From Microbacterium esteraromaticum (GTDB lineage Bacteria; Actinomycetota; Actinomycetes; Actinomycetales; Microbacteriaceae): DNA of 64,000 nt. The stretch is from contig NZ_CP043732.1 of the NCBI RefSeq assembly GCF_014084045.1, positions 2,728,001 to 2,792,000 of the forward strand, in the 5' to 3' direction. The notes under the pieces were generated by a model. The model had not been told where the DNA came from. It ran no database searches and was given only the letters and a program-made list of their open reading frames with translations. Positions 54,467-63,137 of the stretch are shown here, in pieces (within the stretch, counting starts at the first letter, position 1; each line of letters opens with the position of its first letter). A program made the position numbers and the translations under genes.

Positions 54467-57400
54467 ATGCATCTGAAGAGCCTGACGCTGAAAGGGTTCA
54501 AATCGTTCGCGCAGCCCACTTCGTTCGTGTTCGAGCCTGGCGTCACCTGCATCGTCGGGCCGAACGGATCGGGCAAGTCGAACGTGGTCGACGCCCTCGC
54601 CTGGGTGATGGGCGAGCAGGGGGCGAAGACCCTTCGGGGCGGGAAGATGGAGGACGTCATCTTCGCGGGCACATCCACCCGTGGCCCGCTCGGTCGCGCC
54701 GAGGTGCAGCTGACGATCGACAACAGCGACGGCGCTCTGCCCATCGACTACGCCGAGGTGACGATCAGCCGCACGCTGTTCCGCAACGGCTCCAGCGAAT
54801 ACGCCATCAACGGCTCCAGCTGCCGGCTGCTCGATGTGCAGGAGCTGCTCAGCGACTCGGGCCTCGGCCGCGAGATGCACGTCATCGTCGGCCAGGGCCG
54901 CCTCGACACCGTGCTTCAGGCGTCACCAGAGGACCGCCGCGGCTTCATCGAGGAAGCCGCAGGCATCCTCAAGCACCGGCGGCGCAAGGAGAAGACGGTG
55001 CGCAAGCTCGAGGCGATGGAGACGAACCTCACGCGTCTCAGCGATCTCGCCGGCGAGATCCGTCGCCAGCTGAAGCCCCTCGGGCGGCAGGCGGAGATCG
55101 CGCGCGAGGCGCAGACGATCGCCGCGGTCGTCCGCGACGCCAAGGCCAGACTGTTCGCCGACGATGTCGTCGCGCTGCGCAGCGCCCTCGCCGACCACAC
55201 GCGCACCGAGCACGAACGGCACACCGAGCGGCTCGTGCTGTCGGAGCAGGCCGAAGGGGTGCGTGCGGGCATCCAGCGGCTCGAACAGCAGCAGAACTCG
55301 GCGGCCGTCGACCGGGCCCGGAGCATCGCTTTCGCACTCGAGCAGGCGCAGGAGCGCATGCGCAGCCTGTACACCCTCGCGAACCAGCGTCTGGCGCTGC
55401 TCGGCAGCGAGGACGACGACGCCGTGACGACAATCACCGTCACGCAGGACACGATCGACGAAGCCTCCGACGAGATCACCCGCATCTCGGAGGGACTGGG
55501 CGACGCGCAGGACGCCGCCGTCGCTGCGAGTCGCGAAGTCGTGAACGCCCGCGCCGAGCTCGACACGCTCGATGTCGACATCGCCGAGCAGAGCGCGCTC
55601 GTCTCGCAGTACGACATGCGGCTCAGCGCGCTGCGCGGCAACGCGGATGCCGCGGCCTCCGCGCTGGCGGCCGTTCGCGGCGCCGTGCTGCGGCAGGAGC
55701 AGGCGCTCGAATCGGCACACCAGCGTCGCCGAGAGGCAGCCGAGGCGCTCGAGGCAATCGACGATGCGCACGCACCGGAAGGATCGGCCGCAGAGTACGC
55801 GGCGGCATACGACGAGGCGCAGAAGGAGGTCACCTCCGCGGAGGCCGAGCGCGATTCGCTGCGCGAAAGCCTGCACGAGGCGGAGCGCGAGGCCGATTCG
55901 CTCATGGCGAAAGCGGCCGCGCTCACCAGCGCCCTGTCGCTGTCGGGCGGCGCTGCCGAGATCGTGGCATCCGGAGGGTCGGGGGTGCGAGGGCTGGTCG
56001 GCGATTCGGTGCAGGTGCGCGCAGGGTTCGAGGCCGCGATCGCGGCTGTTCTCGGACCGCTTGCCGAGGGTGTGCTCGTCGACGATGCCGACCGGGCGTT
56101 CATCCTCGTGGCCGAAGGCACGCGGGGAACCGTCGACTTCGTCATCGCCGAGGGCACGGTCGCACCCTCGGCCGTCATGCCCGACGTCACAGGTGTCGTT
56201 CCGGCGGAGGATGTGGTGGATGCCCCGCATGGCGTGCGCTCGCTGCTGTCCGCTGTGCTGATCGCCGACGACCTCGACGCTGCGCGCGCGGCGCGTTGCG
56301 CGCTCGACGTGATGGGTGACGACCGCGTCACCGTCGTCACGAAGGGCGGCGAGGTCGTCACGGCGCACACGCTCCGCGCCGGCTCCGGCGAGACGTCTCG
56401 GCTCGAACTGGCGGCGGAGCGCGATGCGGCATCCGAACGTCTTGCCGAGGTGCGGCGAGTCGTCGAGGCGCTGCGCGAGAAGCGTGTCGAGGCCAATGAC
56501 CGGGTCGAGACGGCGCGGCGCGTCTCGAAGGACGCCCTGCGCGCTCTGCGCGAGCACGACGCGGCGCTGGCCAACCATGCCGAGCAGCTGAACCGGGTGA
56601 CCGTGCGGCACGAGGCCGCGGTTGCCGAGTGCGAACGACTCGAGACCGGTCTCGCCCAGGCGCAGTCGGCTGTGGCGGACGCCGAGATGAAGGCGACGGC
56701 GGCGAAGGACGAGCTGCTCTCGGCCGAGGCCGAACCCCGTCCTGTGCTCGACGCCTCCGCCCGTGACGGGCTGCTCGACACGCTCGAGTCGGCACGCGAG
56801 GAGGAGGTTCGCGCGCGGCTCGAGATCGAGACGCTGCGCGAGCGGGTGCGCGCGGCGCAGGCGCGTGTGGTGGCCCTCGAACGTCAGCGCGAGCAGGAGC
56901 GGGATGCTGCCGCCGAGGCGGCCCGACGGGCGGTGATCCGCCGTGCTCAACGGGCGGCTGCGTCCGCCGTCGCCGAGGAGCTGCCTCGCGTGCTGGATTC
57001 GATCGACCGTTCGGTGAGCGAGGCTCGGGTGGCCCTCGCGGCCGCAGAGGCCGAGCGGTCCGCGCACAACGAGGAGCTGGTCGCCCTTCGCAAGCAGGAG
57101 AGCACTCTCCGCGATCGCCTCGCGGGGCTCACAGAGAGCGTCCACGGGCTCGAGCTGCAGATCCACGAGAAGAAGCTGCACCTGGGCAGCCTGCTCGACC
57201 GGGTCGCGTCGGAGCTCGCGCTCGACGAAGATATTCTCATTGCGGAATATGGACCTGATCAGCTCGTCCCGCGCGATCCGGGCGCGGATGCCGACGATGA
57301 GGGCGACGCCGCGGACATCCCGTTCGATCGGCGGATCCAGGAGCGACGGCTGAAGGAGGCCGAGCGCAAGCTCGCGCAGCTCGGCCGGGTGAATCCGCTC

Positions 57401-57994
57401 GCCCTGGAGGAGTTCGCGGCGCTCGAGCAGCGGCACGCGTTCCTCACCGAGCAGCTCGCCGACCTCACGAAGACCCGGCAGGACCTGCTCACGATCATCG
57501 CCGAGCTCGACGAGCGCATGCAGTCGATCTTCGCCGCCGCCTTCGAAGACACCAGGCAGGCGTTCGGCGAGGTCTTCCCCCTGCTGTTCCCCGGCGGGTC
57601 AGGCAGCATCTCGTTGACCAACCCCGATGACATGCTGACCACCGGCATCGAGGTCGCCGTGCGACCCGTCGGCAAGAAGATCGAGAGGCTCTCGCTGCTC
57701 TCGGGTGGTGAGCGATCCCTCGCCGCCGTCGCCCTTCTCGTGGCCATCTTCAAGGCGAGGCCCAGCCCCTTCTACATCCTCGACGAGGTCGAGGCCGCGC
57801 TCGACGATGCCAACCTGGGCCGTCTGCTCACCGTCTTCGAGCAGCTGCGCGAGAGCTCGCAGCTGCTGGTCATCACGCACCAGAAGCGAACCATGGAGAT
57901 AGCCGACGCGCTCTACGGCGTCTCGATGCGGCAGGACGGCGTCTCAGCTGTGGTCGGTCAGCGCGTGGGCGACCGCGCGGCGGCATCCGCCTGA
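54467..57994 (+). CDS. smc: Chromosome segregation protein SMC
   Basis: Condensin ATPase that organises and segregates the chromosome. 1175 residues. Walker A in TCIVGPNGSGKSNVVDALAW (about 27-46), a long coiled coil with R/E-rich heptads, hinge around 500-640 (VRGLVGDSVQVRAGFEAAIA onward), a second coiled coil, then signature LSGGERSLAAVALLVAIFKA and Walker B FYILDEVEAALDDANLGRL. Full length. ATG 54467 is the only start before the conserved MHLKSLTLKGFKSF. Usually close to rnc-mutM and ftsY; here an accessory block separates it from mutM. Confidence 0.98.
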   Translation: MHLKSLTLKGFKSFAQPTSFVFEPGVTCIVGPNGSGKSNVVDALAWVMGEQGAKTLRGGKMEDVIFAGTSTRGPLGRAEVQLTIDNSDGALPIDYAEVTISRTLFRNGSSEYAINGSSCRLLDVQELLSDSGLGREMHVIVGQGRLDTVLQASPEDRRGFIEEAAGILKHRRRKEKTVRKLEAMETNLTRLSDLAGEIRRQLKPLGRQAEIAREAQTIAAVVRDAKARLFADDVVALRSALADHTRTEHERHTERLVLSEQAEGVRAGIQRLEQQQNSAAVDRARSIAFALEQAQERMRSLYTLANQRLALLGSEDDDAVTTITVTQDTIDEASDEITRISEGLGDAQDAAVAASREVVNARAELDTLDVDIAEQSALVSQYDMRLSALRGNADAAASALAAVRGAVLRQEQALESAHQRRREAAEALEAIDDAHAPEGSAAEYAAAYDEAQKEVTSAEAERDSLRESLHEAEREADSLMAKAAALTSALSLSGGAAEIVASGGSGVRGLVGDSVQVRAGFEAAIAAVLGPLAEGVLVDDADRAFILVAEGTRGTVDFVIAEGTVAPSAVMPDVTGVVPAEDVVDAPHGVRSLLSAVLIADDLDAARAARCALDVMGDDRVTVVTKGGEVVTAHTLRAGSGETSRLELAAERDAASERLAEVRRVVEALREKRVEANDRVETARRVSKDALRALREHDAALANHAEQLNRVTVRHEAAVAECERLETGLAQAQSAVADAEMKATAAKDELLSAEAEPRPVLDASARDGLLDTLESAREEEVRARLEIETLRERVRAAQARVVALERQREQERDAAAEAARRAVIRRAQRAAASAVAEELPRVLDSIDRSVSEARVALAAAEAERSAHNEELVALRKQESTLRDRLAGLTESVHGLELQIHEKKLHLGSLLDRVASELALDEDILIAEYGPDQLVPRDPGADADDEGDAADIPFDRRIQERRLKEAERKLAQLGRVNPLALEEFAALEQRHAFLTEQLADLTKTRQDLLTIIAELDERMQSIFAAAFEDTRQAFGEVFPLLFPGGSGSISLTNPDDMLTTGIEVAVRPVGKKIERLSLLSGGERSLAAVALLVAIFKARPSPFYILDEVEAALDDANLGRLLTVFEQLRESSQLLVITHQKRTMEIADALYGVSMRQDGVSAVVGQRVGDRAAASA

Positions 57995-58031
57995 CCTGCT
58001 CACAGACCGTCGTTCATCGTCCCGCGCCGAT

Positions 58032-58118
58032 GTCGGGAACCTCAGACCATTCGGCCGTGCCACGGCGTGTCTCGACACGTCGAGGCTCGCCACGCCGCAC
58101 TCGTCTGACGTTTCCGAC
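58032..58118. repeat. Nested inverted repeat between smc and ftsY
   Basis: GTCGGGAACCTCAGAC (58032-58047) matches GTCTGACGTTTCCGAC (58103-58118) as an inverted repeat at 14 of 16 positions. Inside lie GGCGTG/CACGCC and CTCGA-CACG-TCGAG. The rest of the 188-bp gap holds the ftsY promoter region. Confidence 0.6.
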
Positions 58119-58170
58119 AAGAGGGGACGCGCTGTGGACGTGCACGCGTCGGATGCTCATCCGGTCATCG

Positions 58171-58176
58171 TAGGCT
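58171..58176 (+). promoter_or_regulatory. -10 element for ftsY
   Basis: TAGGCT ends 6 nt before ATG 58183; GGAGG overlaps the spacer, so the start may be leaderless or nearly so. Confidence 0.45.
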
Positions 58177-58182
58177 GGAGGC

Positions 58183-59058
58183 ATGGCGGAGAAGTCCTGG
58201 TCCCTCGGTCGTGCGCTGCGCGGCATGTTCGTCAAGCCCACGATCGACGAGACGACGTGGGAGGACCTCGAGACGGCGCTGATCACCGCCGACTTCGGCC
58301 CGGATATCACCGAGCAGCTGCTCGACGAACTGCACGAGAAGGTCGACCGGTACCGCACGACCGATCCTCGTGACCTGCAGCGCATGCTTCGCGAGACGCT
58401 CGAGGAGCGCTTCGCGAAGTTCGACACCACACTCAAGCTCACTGAGCGCCCGGCCGTGGTGCTCGTCGTCGGCGTGAACGGGGTCGGCAAGACCACCACC
58501 ATCGGCAAGTTCACGAAGTTCCTTCGCGGCTACGAGCGAAGCGTCGTCGTGGGCGCGGCCGACACATTCCGTGCAGCCGCGGTGGAGCAGCTTGCGACCT
58601 GGGCCCAGCGCGGGGGAGCGGCCATCGTGCGCCCCCAGCACGAGGGTCAGGACCCGGCGTCCGTCGCCTTCCAGACCGTCGAGTACGCGAAGAACCAGGG
58701 CATCGAGATCGCCATCATCGACACGGCGGGGCGGCTGCACACCAAGAGCGGCCTGATGGACGAGCTGTCGAAGGTGCGCCGTGTCGTGGAGAAGCAGGCG
58801 CCGGTCAGCGAGGTGCTTCTCGTGCTGGACGCGACGACGGGCCAGAACGGGGTGATGCAGGCGGAGTCCTTCCTGCAGCATGCGGGGGTGACAGGCCTGG
58901 TCATCACCAAGCTCGACGGGTCGGCGAAGGGCGGCTTCGTGCTCGCCGTGCAGGAGCGAACCGGCATCCCCGTGAAGCTCCTCGGTCAGGGCGAGGGCAT
59001 AGACGACCTCACCGGCTTCACGCCGCACGTGTTCGTGTCGTCGCTTGTCGGCGCGTAG
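58183..59058 (+). CDS. ftsY: Signal recognition particle receptor FtsY
   Basis: SRP receptor GTPase that docks ribosome-nascent chain complexes at the membrane. 291 residues, so only N and G domains with a minimal A region, as usual in actinobacteria. G motifs: VVGVNGVGKTTTIGKFTKFL, VVGAADTFRAAAVEQL, IIDTAGRLHTKSGLMDEL, ITKLDGSAKGGFVLAV. Its partner Ffh begins at 63138. Confidence 0.97.
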   Translation: MAEKSWSLGRALRGMFVKPTIDETTWEDLETALITADFGPDITEQLLDELHEKVDRYRTTDPRDLQRMLRETLEERFAKFDTTLKLTERPAVVLVVGVNGVGKTTTIGKFTKFLRGYERSVVVGAADTFRAAAVEQLATWAQRGGAAIVRPQHEGQDPASVAFQTVEYAKNQGIEIAIIDTAGRLHTKSGLMDELSKVRRVVEKQAPVSEVLLVLDATTGQNGVMQAESFLQHAGVTGLVITKLDGSAKGGFVLAVQERTGIPVKLLGQGEGIDDLTGFTPHVFVSSLVGA

Positions 59059-59096
59059 GACTACCGTCGCGGCGGAGAGGCTGGTTTCATAGCGAT

Positions 59097-59597
59097 ATGG
59101 CGATCGAACACGACTATTTCGGGGTCCTCTCCTCGGGGCCGGACGGCGCCATCTTCTGGACCGAGCGGGTCGATTTCGGCGACCAGTCGGTCACCGTCGA
59201 TCTGACCGCGCCCGACCAGGACGACGTGTCGATCGCCGCTCTGGACGTCGCCGCCGCGCTGATCGCGGGGCTCGAGGACCTGGATGCCACGGTGCGTGGT
59301 GCCATGCTGACGGAGGTGGACGACCGCACCAGCGAGGTGACCGAGTACATCCTTCAGCAGCAGGAGGCGTTCGGGGACGATCTCGAGGACGTGCTCGTCG
59401 ACGTCAGCGGAGACGCCGCGGTCGACATCATCCGGTCGCTCCGGCTGTCGAGCATGACGATCCTCGCCGACGAGCACGGCGGCTCCGAGCCGTTCGCGGT
59501 GCTCGAGTACGCCCTTGATGCCGACGAGACCGACGAGGTGCTGCTGGTCAACCTGGCATCCGACGGCTCGGTGCAGTCGGTCACCAGCGCTGACTAG
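59097..59597 (+). CDS. DUF2004 domain-containing protein
   Basis: A 166-residue acidic cytosolic protein. Features: an N-terminal DYFGVL segment, a central helical region VTEYILQQQEAFGDDLEDVL, and the C-terminal pattern ILADEHGGSEPFAVLEYALD. The family has no assigned function. It lies between ftsY and the convergent lipA, 3 nt apart. Confidence 0.75.
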   Translation: MAIEHDYFGVLSSGPDGAIFWTERVDFGDQSVTVDLTAPDQDDVSIAALDVAAALIAGLEDLDATVRGAMLTEVDDRTSEVTEYILQQQEAFGDDLEDVLVDVSGDAAVDIIRSLRLSSMTILADEHGGSEPFAVLEYALDADETDEVLLVNLASDGSVQSVTSAD

Positions 59598-59600
59598 CCC

Positions 59601-60593
59601 CTAGACGGCCTGGGCGAATCCGAGGTCCGCGCTCTCGGCGATGTGGGACAGATGCCGCGGGATCTCTCGACCCTTCGAGATCATCGACTGCGCCCACAGG
59701 CGACCCGCGCGATATGACGAGCGCACCAGGGGACCGGCCAGCACGCCGAGGAACCCGATGCGCTCTGCCTCGGCTTTGAACTCGACGAACTCGTCGGGCT
59801 TGACCCAGCGAGCGACCGGCAGGTGACGCGGCGTCGGACGCAGGTACTGCGTGATCGTGATGATGTCGCAGCCGGCGTCGTGCAGATCCTGCAGGGCCTG
59901 GATGACCTCCTCCGGCTCCTCGCCCATGCCGAGGATGAGGTTCGACTTCGTGATGAGACCGGCCTCGTGTCCCTGGGTGATGACATTGAGCGAGCGGTCG
60001 TACGCGAACGCCGGGCGGATGCGCTTGAAGATCCGGGGCACCGTCTCGACGTTGTGCGCGAAGACTTCGGGACGCGCGTCGAAGATCTGCCCCAGGAACG
60101 CCGGGTCGGCGTTGTGCTCGTTCGCGAGCAGCTCGACACCGGTGTTCGGGTTCATCGAGTGGATCTGCCGGACGGTCTCGGCGTTCAGCCAGGCGCCGGT
60201 GTCGGGCAGGTCGTCTCGGGCGACGCTGGTGACGGTCGCGTAGCGCAGCCCCATGCGCTGTACGCTCTCGGCCACGCGGCGCGGCTCGTCCGTGTCGTAG
60301 GCATCGGGCTTGCCCGTGTCGATCTGGCAGAAGTCGCACCGGCGGGTGCACTGCGATCCGCCGATGAGGAAGGTCGCCTCGCGGTCCTCCCAGCATTCGA
60401 AGATGTTCGGGCAGCCCGCCTCCTGGCAGACGGTGTGCAGATCCTCGGTCTTGACCAGCGACTGCAGGGCGGTGTACTCCGGGCCCATCTTGGCCTTGGT
60501 CTTGATCCACTCGGGCTTGCGCTCGATCGGGGTCTCCGCGTTCCGGACCTCGAGACGAAGCAGCTTTCGCCCATCGGGGTGAGCGGCGCTCAT
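59601..60593 (-). CDS. lipA: Lipoyl synthase
   Basis: Radical SAM enzyme inserting sulfur at C6 and C8 of protein-bound octanoyl groups. 330 residues. Auxiliary cluster cysteines [12 protein letters not shown], radical-[12 protein letters not shown], and the C-terminal RSSYRAG serine ligand. The start at 60593 overlaps lipB by 4 nt, so octanoyl transfer and sulfur insertion are coupled. The longer upstream frame is antisense to nothing useful and is ignored. Confidence 0.98.
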   Translation of the reverse strand: MSAAHPDGRKLLRLEVRNAETPIERKPEWIKTKAKMGPEYTALQSLVKTEDLHTVCQEAGCPNIFECWEDREATFLIGGSQCTRRCDFCQIDTGKPDAYDTDEPRRVAESVQRMGLRYATVTSVARDDLPDTGAWLNAETVRQIHSMNPNTGVELLANEHNADPAFLGQIFDARPEVFAHNVETVPRIFKRIRPAFAYDRSLNVITQGHEAGLITKSNLILGMGEEPEEVIQALQDLHDAGCDIITITQYLRPTPRHLPVARWVKPDEFVEFKAEAERIGFLGVLAGPLVRSSYRAGRLWAQSMISKGREIPRHLSHIAESADLGFAQAV

Positions 60594-61240
60594 GCGGCGA
60601 CTCCCTCGTTCTCGGCCGCGTACTCGCCGGTGAAGGCGTCGGCGACAGCCTGCACGATGTCGGACGGGGTCACGTGCGCCCCTGCGACCTCGCTGACGGT
60701 CGTGACTCCTGCGTCGGTGATGCCGCACGGGATGATCCCCCGGAAACCGGCCAGGGTGTTGTCGCAGTTGATCGCAAACCCGTGCATCGTCACTCCCTGC
60801 TGCACGCGGACCCCGATCGCGGCGACCTTGTCCTCGCCGAGGGGGCGGCGCACCCAGACGCCGCTGCGCCCTCGGACCTGGTATCCGTCTACGCCGAGCG
60901 GTTTCAGGATACCGATGAGCACTCGCTCCAGTCGGCGCACGTGCGCCACGACGTCGATCGGCTCCTGCAACCGGACGATCGGGTAGCCGACCAGCTGCCC
61001 CGGACCATGCCACGTGATCTTGCCGCCTCGATCGACGTCTATGACGGGCGTGCCGTCGTGCGGGCGCTCATGCTCCTCGGTGCGGGTGCCGGCTGTGTAC
61101 ACCGCCTCGTGCTCGAGCAGCAGAAGGGTGTCTGGCCTGGTGCCTGCCACGACATCGTGGTGGATGCTGCGCTGCAGCTCCCACCCGTCGAGGTAGGGCA
61201 CGTAGTCGGGTGCGAGACCGGGGGTCTGGATGTCGAGCAT
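60590..61240 (-). CDS. lipB: Octanoyl-[acyl-carrier-protein]:protein N-octanoyltransferase
   Basis: Transfers octanoyl from ACP to lipoyl domains. 216 residues: [19 protein letters not shown], catalytic Lys region [20 protein letters not shown], and catalytic Cys in [16 protein letters not shown] 61240 starts the conserved N-terminus. Divergent from a TetR-type gene; a palindrome lies in the 104-bp gap. Confidence 0.97.
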   Translation of the reverse strand: MLDIQTPGLAPDYVPYLDGWELQRSIHHDVVAGTRPDTLLLLEHEAVYTAGTRTEEHERPHDGTPVIDVDRGGKITWHGPGQLVGYPIVRLQEPIDVVAHVRRLERVLIGILKPLGVDGYQVRGRSGVWVRRPLGEDKVAAIGVRVQQGVTMHGFAINCDNTLAGFRGIIPCGITDAGVTTVSEVAGAHVTPSDIVQAVADAFTGEYAAENEGVAA

Positions 61241-61259
61241 CGGGGGCTTCTCTCGATTG

Positions 61260-61274
61260 TTGGATGGCGTCCAA
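61260..61274. promoter_or_regulatory. Candidate TetR operator upstream of lipB
   Basis: TTGGA-TGGCG-TCCAA, a perfect 5-5-5 inverted repeat 20 bp upstream of lipB. A half-like TTGGATGCG occurs again near 61314 beside the tetR promoter. Confidence 0.5.
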
Positions 61275-61331
61275 GAACGAACCTGGCTACACAATACGCT
61301 CTTCGCGCGGTGCTTGGATGCGACGCGCGGC

Positions 61332-61337
61332 TACGCT
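61332..61337 (+). promoter_or_regulatory. -10 element for the tetR-type gene
   Basis: TACGCT ends 7 nt before ATG 61345, a leaderless layout. Confidence 0.45.
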
Positions 61338-61344
61338 GAGCGCT

Positions 61345-61929
61345 ATGAACACGGCTTCTCGCGCTGGGCGTCCCCGAGCGTCGTCTCGTGAGACTCTCGC
61401 CGAGGCCGCGTGCGAGCTGTTCCTCGAGCAGGGCTACGAGGCGACGTCGATCGTGGACATCACGCGTCGCGCCGGGGTGAGCAGGTCGAGCTTCTTCAAC
61501 TACTTCTCATCGAAGAGCGACGTGCTGTGGTCAGGATTCGATGCGCGCATCGATGCGGCGCTGATCGCGCTGGCGCGCCTGGGGACGGATGCCGACGGCG
61601 CAGCGGTGCGCGGTGCCCTGCGTCCGATGCTCCACGAGCTCGCGCCCGACCCGCTGGCGCTCGCGCTGCGCAACGCCAGCGCGATGGGCGTCGAGACCGA
61701 ACTGCTGCGCGATACGGGCCTGAGGCACGCCCGTCTCTCGTCGGGAATCGCCGCGACAGCGCGCAGCGCCGGAATCGAGGCGATCCGCGCCGATATCCTC
61801 GGCTCCGCACTGGCGACGGCCGTGCTGTCGTCCGTTCGGGTGTGGGCCGAGCAGGGAGCGGGTCAGGCGTCGCTCGAGGCCCAGTTCGACGAGGCGCTGC
61901 ACGCGATCCACGACCTTCCCTGGGGTTGA
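61345..61929 (+). CDS. TetR/AcrR family transcriptional regulator
   Basis: 194 residues. N-terminal helix-turn-helix: ETLAEAACELFLEQGYEATS, then IVDITRRAGVSRSSFFNYFSS with the typical FFNYF recognition region. The C-terminal ligand-binding part is Ala-rich and unlike a named subfamily. It is divergent from lipBA with an intervening palindrome, so it may control itself and perhaps lipoate synthesis. Confidence 0.9.
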   Translation: MNTASRAGRPRASSRETLAEAACELFLEQGYEATSIVDITRRAGVSRSSFFNYFSSKSDVLWSGFDARIDAALIALARLGTDADGAAVRGALRPMLHELAPDPLALALRNASAMGVETELLRDTGLRHARLSSGIAATARSAGIEAIRADILGSALATAVLSSVRVWAEQGAGQASLEAQFDEALHAIHDLPWG

Positions 61930-61988
61930 GCGGACGTTTCGGCGCCGGCCGGACAGGTCATGAGTGAGACCCGCTGAAGGAGGACCTC

Positions 61989-62624
61989 ATGACCGACACA
62001 TTCGACGACCTGCTCGACCGTTCGGCGCCCGCGCTCGCTGATCGAGGGAATGCTCGCGACGCGGCGATCCGGCAGATGGTGGCGGATGCCCGTGATAGCG
62101 CGCGCCCGCCGAAGCGGTCGCGCCGGAGGGTGAGCGTGCTCGGCGGCGCACTCGCCCTGGTGTTCGTGGGCGGCGCAGGCTTCGCGGCGGCCAACTCGGA
62201 CTGGATCTGGAGCCCGGGGCTCGAGAACCCTGAGCGCAGCTACTCGTATGTCTCGCCCACCTGGGGTCAGTGCGAGATCCGCTACAGCGGATACGACATC
62301 GCCGATCCGTTCGTCGAAGCCGACGTGAACCGGATCATCGACGACTGGTTCGCCCGGACGGATGTCGAGGCTGCGGCGGATCCGTTCGTGGCGCAGTCAC
62401 TGGCCGTGGTCGAGGAGTCGATCGCCCGGGACGCGGAGGCCGCGAAGGATCCGCGCATCGCCGACCTCAATGCCTGGACGGCCCATGATCAGGCGCTGAG
62501 CGAGGCCATGTACAGCGAGTTGAAGGCCCACGGCTACGACTCCGAGCACGGGCTCGCGGGGGCCACATCGCACAGCCAGCTGCACTGCGAGGGCGAGGAC
62601 TGGGGCGGAGAGGGCGCCGAGTGA
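61989..62624 (+). CDS. Single-pass membrane protein, probable partner of the next sigma factor
   Basis: 211 residues. The first ~48 are cytosolic and end in a basic PPKRSRRR patch; one helix follows (VSVLGGALALVFVGGAGFAA, about 49-68); the remaining ~140 are extracytoplasmic with two cysteines (WGQCEIRY and LHCEGED). AAGGAGGA precedes ATG 61989. Its stop overlaps the sigma gene by 4 nt. This is anti-sigma-like topology, but no known anti-sigma domain is recognised and the order (before the sigma gene) is the reverse of the usual. Confidence 0.65.
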   Translation: MTDTFDDLLDRSAPALADRGNARDAAIRQMVADARDSARPPKRSRRRVSVLGGALALVFVGGAGFAAANSDWIWSPGLENPERSYSYVSPTWGQCEIRYSGYDIADPFVEADVNRIIDDWFARTDVEAAADPFVAQSLAVVEESIARDAEAAKDPRIADLNAWTAHDQALSEAMYSELKAHGYDSEHGLAGATSHSQLHCEGEDWGGEGAE

Positions 62625-63124
62625 GCCGCCACGATGGCGCACGCCTGAGCCGTGCACTCGAGTCCTCGGCCACCGACCTGCTCGCCTATCTGGAGCGCAG
62701 GATCGGCGCGGATGACGCCCCGGATCTGCTCGGGGAGACGATGGTTGTCGCCTGGCGCCGTGTCGATGAGCTTCCCGTCGATGCCGAGCGTGCCCGTATG
62801 TGGCTGTTCGGGATCGCTCGGGGCACGCTGCTGAACCACGCCCGCGGTCAGCGCCGTCGGTGGGCACTCGCCGACCGCCTCCGGCTGCAGCTCAGGGAGT
62901 CGGCGACGTCGCCAGCGGCCGACGACGGCGCTGAGGTGCGAGACGCGATCGAGAGGCTCGATCCGGAGCTTGCCGAGCTGGTCCGGCTGGTGCACTGGGA
63001 TCGTCTGAGCATCGCGGAAGCCGCCGAGCTGCTGGGGATCCGCGCGTCCACCGCACGGGGTCGATACCAGCGCGCGAAGGATGCTCTGCGGGCGACGCTC
63101 GGAGTGGGGGCGCCGCTCGCGTAG
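62621..63124 (+). CDS. RNA polymerase ECF-type sigma factor
   Basis: 167 residues: region 2 with ADDAPDLLGETMVVAWRRVD and ARMWLFGIARGTLLNHARGQ; region 4 with LDPELAELVRLVHWDRLSIA and EAAELLGIRASTARGRYQRA. GTG 62621 overlaps the upstream membrane-protein stop (GTGA). No downstream anti-sigma gene; ffh follows on its own promoter. Confidence 0.9.
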   Translation: MSRHDGARLSRALESSATDLLAYLERRIGADDAPDLLGETMVVAWRRVDELPVDAERARMWLFGIARGTLLNHARGQRRRWALADRLRLQLRESATSPAADDGAEVRDAIERLDPELAELVRLVHWDRLSIAEAAELLGIRASTARGRYQRAKDALRATLGVGAPLA

Positions 63125-63127
63125 AAT
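63122..63127 (+). promoter_or_regulatory. -10 element for ffh
   Basis: TAGAAT overlaps the sigma factor stop codon, 10 nt before ATG 63138; GGAGG at 63129-63133 is the ribosome site. Confidence 0.5.
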
Positions 63128-63137
63128 CGGAGGCACC

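Noticed and set aside
54923..57436. Minus-strand open frame of 837 codons antisense to smc
   Set aside because: Shadow of the smc coding frame; composition is that of antisense coiled-coil codons.
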